Part shown: piece after piece, positions 36,846-47,100 of the stretch
How the letters are laid out: each line of letters begins with the position of its first letter
Numbering within the stretch: position 1 is the stretch's first letter
Assembly: GCA_020284085.1 (NCBI GenBank)
Contig: JACEVL010000092.1
Location: 448,353 to 512,352 of the forward strand
Direction: 5' to 3'
From: Aporrectodea caliginosa
Lineage: Eukaryota > Annelida > Clitellata > Crassiclitellata > Lumbricidae
DNA: 64,000 nucleotides
The notes under the pieces: model-generated
The model's input: the letters and a program-made list of their open reading frames with translations, nothing else
The model's database searches: none
Told to the model about the DNA's origin: nothing
Made by a program: the position numbers and the translations under genes

Positions 36846-37494
36846 CAATCTAATTTTTGACAGGTGTGAGCAAATTAGTAGTGATGCAATTCAATCAATC
36901 GTGGGGGGTTATTTATAGTTATAGGTGAAACAAATCAACCTAGTTTAAACAAGCACCATGATAATAAAATCGTCACCTATATCACACTATTATATTTGCT
37001 CATATTTCACTTAAAAGTCTGAATAGATTTATGTGCATGAAAACGGATTTAGCCATGACCTCAATTAAGGATGCTTTGAAAACTCTTATTAGACAAATGC
37101 TGTAACAAACCCTAATAGGTCTATTAGATAATCTTAAGCTATGAATTGCAGTTAACCTGTCTATTTCAATTAACCTTGTCAATTAACCCTGTCTATTCAA
37201 CGTGTGCATTGTTGGTAACAATAATGTGACATCCCTATAAATAACAGTTAAATACCTAACCTTAGGATTAACGCAAAAGAACGTCATCAGCTATAGAGTT
37301 TCCTGTTTGTATAGGTCTACATGCGATACAAAAGTTATATGTTATATCTGAGTATACGAAGAAAGGAAGATGATGTCTCCTTCCGATATCTTATCTCTGC
37401 TGACGTATACTTTATATAATTTGCATTTAAATTTTAAGTAATTAAGGTATGATTTCTAAGGAGTACAATAGTAGGCCTATATCTTCAATTGTCC
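36846..37494. other. No recognised feature
   Basis: AT-rich unique-looking sequence with no supported exon. Confidence 0.4.
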
Positions 37495-37503
37495 TTGGTC
37501 CCC

Positions 37504-37609
37504 TCCAGCTGACTCTTTCCATCCTGCGCCATATCCACATTATCGAAGGCCTCTAACCTTCTGATGTCTTCCTTCCTCAGAGTCCATGTTTCAGTGCCGT
37601 GTTTCACCA
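37504..37609 (-). pseudogene. Non-LTR retrotransposon fragment (ETWTLRKED region)
   Basis: On the minus strand it reads ETWTLRKEDIRRLEAF, almost identical to the plus-strand copy at 37890-38000. It is a second, inverted copy of the same reverse-transcriptase C-terminal segment, with a frameshift after LEAF. Confidence 0.82.
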
Positions 37610-37786
37610 ACATCTTTCCCACCGCGAACACGTGGCCTGTACAATGTGAGTGAAAAAAAGGCGACCCAAAAACTGTTAATTTTATGACTATACGAAATAT
37701 TGATAAATGTAAGAAAATTCAAGTGGATCTTAGTCTTGCCTGTAACGGTTAACGATTTTTGAAATCTTGGACGTGTCCCGTTACAA

Positions 37787-38300
37787 TTGACACCATTTGT
37801 GAAATTTACGGCAAAAAGAAAGGAATCAATGAGAGGAAAGCTAAATAAGAATCTGAAGAAACGAATTATCAAGTCTATGATATGGAGTGTGGTGTTATAC
37901 GGCTCTGAAACATGGACTCTGAGGAAGGAAGACATCAGAAGATTAGAGGCCTTTGAGATGTGGATATGGCGCAGGATGGAAAGAGCCAGCTGGACGGAAC
38001 GCAAGACAAATGAAGAGATACTACAAATGGTGGAAGAAAAAGATCCCTGATAGGAATAATAAGAAGCCGACAGAGAAAATGGTTGGGCCACATTATGAGG
38101 GAGACTCCCTCTTATAAGAACTATAATTGAGAGAAGAATGGAGGTCAAGAAGACAAGAGGAAGACCGAGAATGATGCTGTTGGAGTGGATGATGAAGGAG
38201 GGTTACAACAAGCTGAAGAAGAGAGCCGGACAACGTGACGAATGGCGACATTGGACGTACGAACCTGCTTAGGAATTAGGCAGAACACCAAAAGAAGAAG
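37787..38300 (+). pseudogene. Non-LTR retrotransposon ORF2 C-terminus
   Basis: Reads LKKRIIKSMIWSVVLYGSET, then WTLRKEDIRRLEAFEMWIWR, then [27 protein letters not shown] and WRHWTYEPA before a stop. This order (VLYGSETW, RLEAFEM, LGHIMR, RGRP) is typical of the region after the reverse-transcriptase domain in several LINE clades. One frameshift near 38048 separates the two halves. The 5' part is absent. The 37504-37609 copy faces it, giving an inverted pair with arms of about 106 bp. Confidence 0.85.
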
Positions 38301-39363
38301 ACGGAAAATGGCATTCAGCGATGATAAGTCAGTTGCAAAGGTGACTTAAGCTTACTGCCTGCGTCGAAGTTGAAGTAGGGCACTTTGAGCACAGATTGTT
38401 GCTTAATACGTGGAGCATACTAGTTGAACTGAGTTGTTTTCCAATTTTATTAAAAATTTAATTATTATTAATTTGAACATAAGTTATGAAATTATCTGGC
38501 TAGGGCCGCGTTTTTCCACTCACAGTGTATACGTCGGCCTATACATGATATAGGCCTATGGGTAAGCGCATATTCCGCACGCAAACACGAACGCACTTGT
38601 GCTCACGCAGCTCTCATCTGTATGTTGACCGTAACCATAATAATAATTATGATATCGGGTTTTTTGCCTACTACATGCAACGCAAGCGAAGATATCGTAA
38701 ACACGCAGCCATATCACACTCAAAAACACTTATGCATCACTTATCCTTTATGTCCAGGCGGATAATGGTCTTCATAATACATCCATGATATCATATATAT
38801 ACATATACATATACAATATATACATATATATATACATATATATATGTGTGTGTATACATGTGTGTAGGTATTTTGGCAACGATATCAAAACAACGTATTG
38901 AAAGTTGTAATCTATATATATATTAACTTTGTGCCAATCTGATAGGTTATAACATACGTGAATGTATGATAATTTTATAGCGCCATTTCCATTGTCATGA
39001 CGGACTTTTGAATGTAGGTTAGATGTCGCGAGTGTAGCCTACTTTTCTTGAATTGATAAAGGTCGGTTTTAGGTCCGTGTATAAAGATATCTAATGAGGT
39101 TCTTTTTCTGTGAATGGCATTTTTAGATTAACGTGATGACTTGTATATTGCACTCTTCCTAAGTTATAAGCAGTTCGTATTACGACCTTTGAAGCCCATA
39201 AATTACTTATGTGTCTCATGCTAAATACTTATTCCATGCAAATCATGAATTTCGTATATAAGTATTCAGTATGTATATATATATAATATATACATATATA
39301 TATATGTTTATATAGAACTGTTCATAATCTCGTGTTCATGGTCATTATTATCATTATTATTTT

Positions 39364-39365
<2 letters not shown>
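38301..39365. other. No gene; AT-rich with (TATACA) runs near 38785-38850 and 39265-39305
   Basis: TTTTATAGCGCCATTTCC near 38974 is another L2-type tail. No exon supported. Confidence 0.45.
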
Positions 39366-39448
<83 letters not shown>

Positions 39449-39455
39449 CGTAGTC

Positions 39456-39531
<76 letters not shown>

Positions 39532-39722
39532 CAGTAGTAGTAGTAGTAGCAGTAGTAGTAGCACTATTGTTATTAGTATGCATGAGCAGAAACGAAAACA
39601 CTTTTCAGATGATTAGTTGGGCCACGGTTACTCTCTGTAACCGTGGCCCTGTCTGTCAGTCTTTCTCTGTTTCTGTTTCTTTGTGTCTGTCTCTGTGTGT
39701 CGCTGTCTGCATGTGTCGCGTT

Positions 39723-39785
<63 letters not shown>
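39366..39785 (+). repeat. (AGT)n then (CT)n microsatellites
   Basis: About 65 AGT units to 39562 with a few AGC/CGT variants, then a CT run at 39726-39785. Confidence 0.95.
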
Positions 39786-39787
<2 letters not shown>

Positions 39788-39918
39788 CCAATCAACTGAC
39801 GCACAAGTAGCTGTTTACAAATGCATTCGTGCGCTAAAAGACGTACATATATATATATACTTATATATATAATATATACTCATATATATATAATATATAT
39901 ATATATATGTATATATTA

Positions 39919-41558
39919 GGGTGTCCCAAAACTTTAGTTTGGAGGAAAACGCAGTCTCACGAGCTAACAAGTTTCCTTCGTGGAAGATAATTTAAAATAA
40001 CAAATTTCAATGTTTGGGGACAACATTTAGGCCGTTAGGGGTCTAACAATCATTAAAGTACATTGCAGTACGTTGGGGGAAAAGACGGGAATATGCCCGA
40101 AGGCTATTATTACTAGTTTTATTCATCAGTATAATTAGATGTTTCTGGTTTCTTTTGCAGCACTAATTTATTTTTCGTTAGTAACAAGTACGACATAAGC
40201 AGAAAATTTACTGTACTGCTTTTAGAACACAGGATGGGGAAAAAATCGTCATGTTCAGCAGCAACAAAATCCCAAAGATATTGGTAACCGAGGACTTGAA
40301 AACATTCCTATCTGATCAACTGACGACAAGGCATCGCCCTCGGTACCGTGAATTCCTTATCCTTGGCGCATTGATGTTGGGAATGGATGCACCAAACACC
40401 ACAGGTATTGGCAATCCTGGTGCACTTCACACAGAGCACGGTGGATGGCAAAGGCTATTTGAAAATTGAGTTAAAAATTGCTGTGCGATGGGAACGAGAC
40501 AGTGCTCTCTTTAAGATCTACAGGGATTACAACGCTTCAATCGTTTTGGTGTATCAGTGTACATTCAATCCTGGCTTAGGCCTATTGCTCCAATTAATGG
40601 CTTCCTATAGCTAATTTCGTGATAAGCATACGATAATCCTGGTTTCAGCAGGTACTTGAATCCAGAGCTTGCAACTCTTGCGCTGTTCTCCGACCTTTTA
40701 CCGACTGACGAGAAAGCAAAACTGCTACACCACACGACCTCCGAACGAGGATCACTTAGTCAAGTCTCTTCCAAAGCAGATCTATTAATTCCTTACACTT
40801 TCTTCCAGACTACCGATATTGACGACAGCTTTCTCGAGAATCCTCTGGATAGTTGGCCTTCTGTGAAATCTTGCAAGGAAGCTCTTTTGATGATTAATAA
40901 CTTGGCGTGCGTCAGTGACTGTGCAGAGCGTAGTATTGCCTTAAAACAGACACTATAATGTAACAGCAAATGAAGATCAGCAGCAGTTCCTACTGCAAGT
41001 TGTGGGAAAACATCTAAAGGAGTTCCGGAATTGCAAACGTGACTCACTTCATCAGATGTCGTGAACTACTGATTGGAGTGAATGAACATTTTGCACTTTG
41101 TATACCATCTCAAAGCAAACCATGTTTTGAATTACTGTACTCAGTAATCACTGATGAGTGTCATAGTAGTTAATAGTAAAAAATACTCCAAACTCTAATA
41201 TGACGTGAAAGTCAATGGATGACGTTTAATTTTTACATCACTTTACTGCTAACACCAGTCTGAGGATAGCAGAATTTTAGATTTTTATGAACTGCATAAA
41301 GTAGTACATATATAGTACATATCATATTTTGCACAAAAGCGATAAAATATATTATGCGGTAGAAATTATATGGCCTTGCTTTATCCCAGATTGAAACACG
41401 TGCACATGTGCATGACGAGCTTTTCAGGACCCTGTTGGGGTACGCCTAAATAGTACCTGAAAAACTGAACATTTTTTCCAAACATTATTATCTTCCAAAG
41501 AAAGTTTTTGGCTGGCGAGACTTAACACTTTCTCAAAACATTTTGTGGGACACTTGTG
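39919..41558 (+). mobile_element. TIR-bounded DNA transposon of unplaced superfamily, about 1.64 kb
   Basis: The left end GGGTGTCCCAAAACTTTAG and the inverted right end AAGTGTCCCACAAAATG align for about 85 bp, including AGTCTC and TTGGAAGATAAT (left end GTGGAAGATAAT). TA lies outside both ends (39917-39918 and 41559-41560). The ends look mariner-like, but the interior encodes the protein described at 40253-41063, which shows no mariner motifs. Confidence 0.75.
40253..41063 (+). pseudogene. Broken ORF of an unplaced transposon-associated protein family
   Basis: Fragments in sliding frames read RHRPRYREFLILGALMLGMD, LNPELATLALFSDLLPTDEK, ACVSDCAERSIALKQ and EDQQQFLLQVVGKHLKEF followed by RNCKRDSL. 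Frameshifts lie near 40455 and 40950, and a stop precedes the second part. From memory, proteins with this motif order are numerous and uncharacterised in invertebrate genomes. I cannot name the superfamily or assign catalytic residues. Because it is the only sizeable coding remnant between the TIRs, it is plausibly the element's own protein. A related copy is at 45760-46470. Confidence 0.65.
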
Positions 41559-42309
41559 TAGAGTGTTTTAAGACCCTTCAAAGACACTATATATAATTGT
41601 GGACATACATGGTCTCGCTTGAGCTGCATGGGTCAAAACAGATCTTGAAATGCACGATCCGAAACCCGTGCACACACTGTTAATATGCACGCATTCACTG
41701 TAGTTGGTCCTACATTTGCATATACATACGCATGCATGCAACATGGTGTAATATATATATATTGCATATAGTATATATTACATATATATAAGCTTATATA
41801 TTACACACACATATATATATTTATATATATATATTACACATGTCTGATAATTCTCGATTGCTGCGTATAGTATACACCTTTTAGAAGTAATTACGTAACT
41901 ATATTTGAACACCCTATCATTTATTTACATGTAAGTTTGTTCTGTTTTAGTTGTGTATTTGTTGGCACTAAAGTAACTTCAAATGTTACGTTTCAATTCG
42001 ATTGTCTACAGTAACTGTTGTTCAGTCGTCAATAACCTGGTTGGTCGGTCTTTTGCAACGCATGGACGAGATATTTCGTATAAAAACTTATTATCGATAA
42101 TATGATCTCAGAAGCGGTTAAACAAATAGACGAATGAATAAAATAAATGAATGACTGAATCTAAAGACATAATTATAGGACTATAATTGCCCTCTAAGTG
42201 GACTACTTCTCAACAGCGCAGCGCTCGTTAGCATAAGTGGTGTCAAAGTTCACTACGAACGACAAGTGCATATCTGTGCAAATAATGCTAAGAGATTGCA
42301 AAGTGAGTA
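41559..42309. other. No recognised feature
   Basis: AT-rich, with a small TATATA palindromic stretch at 41750-41835. No exon supported. Confidence 0.4.
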
Positions 42310-42960
42310 GATCTATACTGACGGCTTGTCAAACACACCAACCAATGGAATCCCATTCACAGTTCGAAGTACCTGATCCGTTTTCATTGAGAACCAAATC
42401 AACAAAGTTCCCCACTCACAGATGATAATTAATTGTCGTGGGGCGCGGTGGTGTAGAGGTATGTTCGGTGCCTTGCAGCCGGAGGGTTGCGGGTTCGAAT
42501 CCACCTCAAGGGGGTATATTCGGTGCCTTGCAGCCGGAGGGTTGCGGGTTCGAATCCACCTCAAGCCGCCGCGTAGGGACCCTGGCAAGTCCTTCACTCG
42601 CAATTGCTCATGCGCTTCGGCGTGAAACCCGATTCAGTGTCCGCGCTGTAGTCGGGAGCGCCTCTGAGTAGAAATCTTGAAGGGGCGCTATATAAATATC
42701 CGAAATGAATGAATGAATAAATGCTAGAAGTACCCGGTCAGTTTTTCACTGAGAACCAACCAACAGAGTTCCCCCATTCACAGTTATAATTGACGCTATG
42801 TGCGGAGTACCGATCCGTTTTGCATTGAGGACAAGAACCAACCAATAGAGTTCCCCACCCACCGTTGATAATTATTCACGCTCTATATTAGGGGTTCCCG
42901 GTCAGTTTTGCATTGATGATGAGGAATGACGACAACTAAACGAAAATTAGGCTAAGATTG
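42310..42960 (+). repeat. Degenerate tandem repeat, unit about 80 bp, split by a SINE
   Basis: Blocks containing GAGAACCAACCAACAGAGTT (variants) followed by CCCCACTCACAG and GATAATT recur at about 42336 (partial), 42363, 42724, 42804 and 42891 (partial). The SINE at 42440-42723 lies between the second and third blocks and so inserted into the array. Confidence 0.8.
42440..42723 (+). repeat. SINE family B, copy 3 (duplicated B box)
   Basis: Plus-strand full-length copy from GGGGCGCGGTGGTGTAGAGG to GGGGCGCTATATAAATATCC and a (GAAT)n tail. It has the same tandem B-box duplication, with the same CAAGGGGGTATAT junction, as the copy at 895-1156. Confidence 0.88.
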
Positions 42961-44503
42961 CCACTCCCTTAGGAGATGGTAGAAGACGGATATCTATGTC
43001 TATGTATGACACGTATTCGTCAACAACCGATCGCTTGGTCGTTTAATTTTTCTTTAGATAAAATGATAAACGCGAGACTGTATTGATTGTACACCATGGT
43101 ACGGTTGGCAATTGGTTTATTAGATCTACGGTATATTCTCAGTTACTTACTCCAACCAGAGCTGCGTTCATTATTTCTGATCAACCTAACTGGGTTTTAT
43201 AAGTCACTCAAGTATTTTTTCTTTAGCCGTGGCTGGCTGGGAGCGCTCCTGAGTAGGTTTCTTGAAGGGCGCTATATAAATTCAGAGAATGATTGCACAA
43301 ATGAACTTACTAAGTAACTAACTTACTTGATGCGAACAAAATTATTGTCAGAATACTAAATACTTTTAGCTGTGTTCAAAAGATCTCGGTAGGCCTATAC
43401 ACCAAAGTGCGATTAGAAATCAGTTAAAGAAGAATATACTTACCTAATTAGGCTACCAGCATTTAAAACATTCCAATGATTGACGGTGATAGGCGCCCCT
43501 CCTACTACCCTTCATCGCCGTTGCATCCCGACTTTTCTCGGTGGCTGCAGACGGCAGAATGTATACGTCTGGAGACAGAGTGACGCTGTTCAAATCGGAA
43601 TCAAAAGGGAACCAGCCTACATAGACTAATATACATAAACCAATTGAACTTGGCCGTCGGGCTTCTGCTGTGATATTTGCGGCCAAGTGATGTTCAAAAG
43701 CGCGAAATCCAAAGCAGACGTAAGAAGAATTGCCGAGCAAATTCAGCCAGTGTTTTTCAAAGCACCAGATCAAAGTAGGTAAAAGTAGACGTAGCCTACT
43801 CCACTGCGATTTTACTTATGTTAAAGTAAAAAGCAATGTGTAGCTCAATGCAGACGGAATGGACAGTGTATACGGTATACTTTGAACAGCACCATACATG
43901 TATATACCTACATCTAGCATCTAGCATAATTATGATGTCCTCCAAGCAATCATGTATTGCATGGCTTGGAGGCCATTTCTACTTGGGTAGCTGTCCGACA
44001 ACCGTCTCGGATTGTTGCCGCATTGTATATACTTTATATAAAATCAAATCATTTTTTTTTTCATTTTATTTTGTAACCAAACCAAACAATCATCTTACAA
44101 TTACAGAGTTACAAAGTACACAAACGATAGGAGATGGCCACAAGGAAAGGCCCTGAAGGGATCATTAATCCCGCTAAGTAGGACCACCTATGTACAAGTT
44201 AAACAAAAAGATGCAACGGTTTATATAGGGCCTACATACAGCATTAGAGAAATTTTCAAAGATTTACATTACATTACATTATATATGATGTAATGTTGTA
44301 TATAATAATATGTATATATATATATATATAATTTATTAGCATATGTTATCGATCGAGAGATCTGCTTTGATTATAAACAGATTGCATGCTACGAGGGCTT
44401 GTTAATAAATCACTTCGTGTTTCTTATTTGCTCGAAGTTTATACAGTGCGTAGAAATTAAATTAAAGTACTTGTCATGCTACTTGGTGAATATCAATGCA
44501 CCA
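42961..44503. other. No gene; SINE tails at 43215-43300 and 43375-43445
   Basis: GGGAGCGCTCCTGAGTAGG then GGGCGCTATATAAATTC is the 3' part of a family B SINE. TTAAAGAAGAATATACTTACC is a family C end. A 106-codon minus frame at 43453-43773 has no recognised domain. Confidence 0.5.
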
Positions 44504-44690
44504 TAACATTACTTTTGAAAAGTAATTTGAAAAGTAGTTACCTACTTATCTGGTATAGTTACGAAAACTAGTTATAACTGCTTGTCAAATAAAGTAGTTA
44601 AACAGTAGTTATGACTACTTATTTGGAAAGTCGGCCTAGCTATGAAGCAGTTTCAACTACTAGTTAAGTAGTTGGTGCCCATCATTGCGA
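44504..44690. mobile_element. hAT-like MITE remnant, AGTAGTTA-rich
   Basis: The right end inverted reads CAATGATGGGCACCAACTAC, typical of hAT-like ends. The interior is made of GTAGTTA/TAACTACT subterminal words. The left end and target duplication were not identified. Confidence 0.55.
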
Positions 44691-45023
44691 GTCATTTCAT
44701 TACTAACGGACATCGAATTCCGCACACGACGAAACAAACTGTCACAGCGGACAAGAAGAGTAAACCACCCCCGTTTTGGCCTCTGGACACCTAGCGAGTC
44801 TTAACGTTCTAACATACTGACGTTGAAATTTCCAACACACTTATCGGCTGCATAAACGCTTTCGGCTTCAACTGTAAGCAGTCTCTGACTCGATTTAATT
44901 CATTCAGATATTCATGCATTTGGTACATGGGTTGGATTAACTGAGGGTTCGATGGATTCCACAAACTTAGATATTTACTAGACTGTTCGCATCGATCTTT
45001 TAAGCATGCTCTTTTCTGCGCAG
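44691..45023. other. No recognised feature; possible 5' intron of the next exon
   Basis: The last 20 bp (GCTCTTTTCTGCGCAG) form a good splice acceptor. Confidence 0.4.
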
Positions 45024-45330
45024 ATGAGGTGGTGCTACATTGCTACTGCCATATGGCAGCTGAGCTGGACGCAGTGTTCCAAAGATTATGCGGATGGACA
45101 CATGTATCATGTATCCGAATCACTTAACGGAAACGCAGAACCAACAGGTCCCCACGTGCAGCAGAACGCAGTCCTCAACAACCCGGCTGGATTGACAGAG
45201 AAACACCTGAGGTATACGCTCTCCAAAGGCCGAACCAATCATCTATGTCCTACCAAGGAGGAGCAGCTTGAATGCTGTTCTATCCTCAACCAGGAACCAA
45301 TCCGTGTCTCTCCTGTAGTGTCTGAAACAG
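45024..45330 (+). CDS. Putative first coding exon of a secreted protein, unknown family
   Basis: ATG follows immediately after a strong acceptor (CTCTTTTCTGCGCAG), suggesting a 5'UTR intron. The frame stays open for 102 codons to a plausible donor (ACAG then GTTAGAG), phase 1. Residues 1-18 (MRWCYIATAIWQLSWTQC) are hydrophobic after an Arg, like a signal peptide. Cysteines fall at 4, 18, 75, 84 and 85, with NHLCPTKEEQLECCSIL near the C-terminal side. Composition is normal, unlike the repeat-derived frames. I do not recognise the family; a small secreted ligand or propeptide would fit, but that is a guess. No following exon was found. It could also be a chance frame. Confidence 0.45.
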
Positions 45331-45386
45331 GTTAGAGTTGTTAATCGCGTGATCACTTCCTGAAAATCCTCGTTTTATCAACTAGT

Positions 45387-45690
45387 GCAGTGCAAACTGT
45401 GGTTCGCGGCCTGCGGGTGCCTGTCCGCGAGTGATTGGTTATCGGGCCGCGGAGAGATAACAGGAATCACAATTTTGATCAGATTCAAATAAAATATCAA
45501 ATTGTATACAGTGCTAAACATACAAAAGAGAGCACGGCACAGTGCTCATACACAATAAACAGTTTTAAGCATGGAACATTAACAAAAGTATAGTCCTAAT
45601 AAGTGAAATCTAAATGTTAATATAACATGTTACATACAGTGTGTAATGTAAGCTGATGTTGAGAAGATGCGGTCCGCGGTAAGGCTGGTA
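45387..45690. mobile_element. hAT-like element remnant
   Basis: GCAGTGCAAACTGTGGTTCG followed by CGGCCTGCGGG and CCGCGAGTGATTGG resembles the ends of Charlie-type hAT elements. GCGGTCCGCGG near 45670 may be part of the other side. No target duplication was found. Confidence 0.5.
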
Positions 45691-45759
45691 AAATAATTAA
45701 AAAACAATTGAATTACTGGCTCGCAGCATCAGAAAGTTTTAGATGCACTGAACTTGTAG

Positions 45760-46470
45760 CAACTACTGTTTCTGATCTTCGTCATTTGTCAGGATTGAGT
45801 TCTTATGCGGGATTAGCTTTACACCTCTCCCCGCGGTGTTGTTTAATGAAATTGCGATTCAAAGGCACGTCCCGAACTTCATGGCCTAGAGATTGAGCAG
45901 TAGCAGCCAATGCCAGCCTCCATGTCAGTGACTTTAGTTCGATCCAAAGATGCAGCTTATCTGCTTAGTCACAAAGGGCTCTTGTTGAGCTGTTTATCAG
46001 ATGGTTGTTGTTTTTTCATCCACTTTTATAGACTACCACAATCTGAGTCACAGCCTTTCTCAGATGTCTCCTTATCACTGCTGCTCGACTCCAGATCCTA
46101 CTGTGCTTGTTAGAACGTCCATATCATGCTTTGATTTCTCACGCCTCTCTTCTTCAGCTTTTGCCTTAATAAATATCTTTTCCATTTTATGAATCAAAAC
46201 TCTATCCTCCTCTGCCATATAACCCCTTCGACCTTCTCTCTCAGCAAATAGGAAAGCCCAGTCTCCTGAATCTTGATAAGAGCGTCCTGATGAGCTATGT
46301 CAAAAATATTATCACGGTTTTCAGAAAATTCCTTCTCATTTATATCTGAGCTACAGTTCCACGGTTGATTGCCGCCTTTAGCCCTTGCCACTGAGAATGT
46401 ACCTTCAGCAGACGTTTCACAATATCTTGGAAGTGAGCAGCTGGTATTCCGAACTTTCCCAAACCTCCAT
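45760..46470 (-). pseudogene. Second broken copy of the unplaced transposon-associated family
   Basis: On the minus strand: NIFDIAHQDALIKIQE, then in another frame DWAFLFAEREGRRGYMAEED at about 46270-46200. A gap follows, then GVKLI, NSILTNDEDQKQ, a stop and LLQV at about 45830-45760. The last part parallels SIALKQ and NEDQQQFLLQVV of 40253-41063, so both copies come from one family. The middle of the protein appears deleted. Confidence 0.6.
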
Positions 46471-47092
46471 TACTTGCAACACTGTTGCGCTGGTGTGTTC
46501 TGTTTCAAAGTCTGCTTCAGTTCCATAATTATGGTGATTATAGATACAGACACTGCATCACGCGGCGACAGAAACTGATATTGTTGCACTAGGCGATATA
46601 GTAGCAACAGTAGCTCCAACCAGCCCGGATTTGAACCTGATATGTTGTGCAGTAGCTATGATCACAATTACACTAGAAAACTGAGATCTGAAGGCATCAC
46701 CATTCAAAATGTCAGCAAACTAAATGTCATAAAATACAGACATTGTTCAATTATTATCAGCGGCCTTTGGTAGTCAGTGGCAAGTACACACAAATTATTA
46801 CAGCGTGTATAATAATTTTTGTGAATAGCAACCTACAGCTTATAAAATAGTACAATTCATCTTTAGGTTAAATGAAATTTGGTTTATGAATTAGGCTCTT
46901 CGGTAATATGTTGGCTTTGACATTATATTGTTTACAATAAGTTTATTTAAATAAAGTTGAAATATACTGCATACCTTAGCAGACATCCAGCTCCCTAATA
47001 TCACTCATGCATTCTAGTCTGCTTAAATGACCAAAAAGTATGTAAGTGAATATAGATTAATGAAAGTAAGCACAAATAAAATAGGTAAACAC
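46471..47092. other. No recognised feature
   Basis: AT-rich sequence with no supported exon. Confidence 0.4.
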
Positions 47093-47100
47093 GTGCAAGA

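Noticed and set aside
37591..38148. 185-codon minus frame
   Set aside because: It is the antisense shadow of the plus-strand LINE C-terminus.
40253..41063. Mariner transposase inside the 39919-41558 element
   Set aside because: None of the mariner motifs (TDxxxF, QQDxAP, SPDLxP) occur; the motifs belong to another family.
42440..42560. tRNA gene on plus
   Set aside because: The B box is duplicated, no proper anticodon stem forms, and the copy is part of a dispersed SINE with an L2-type tail.
43453..43773. 106-codon minus frame as an exon
   Set aside because: No domain or conserved motif recognised. It may be chance.
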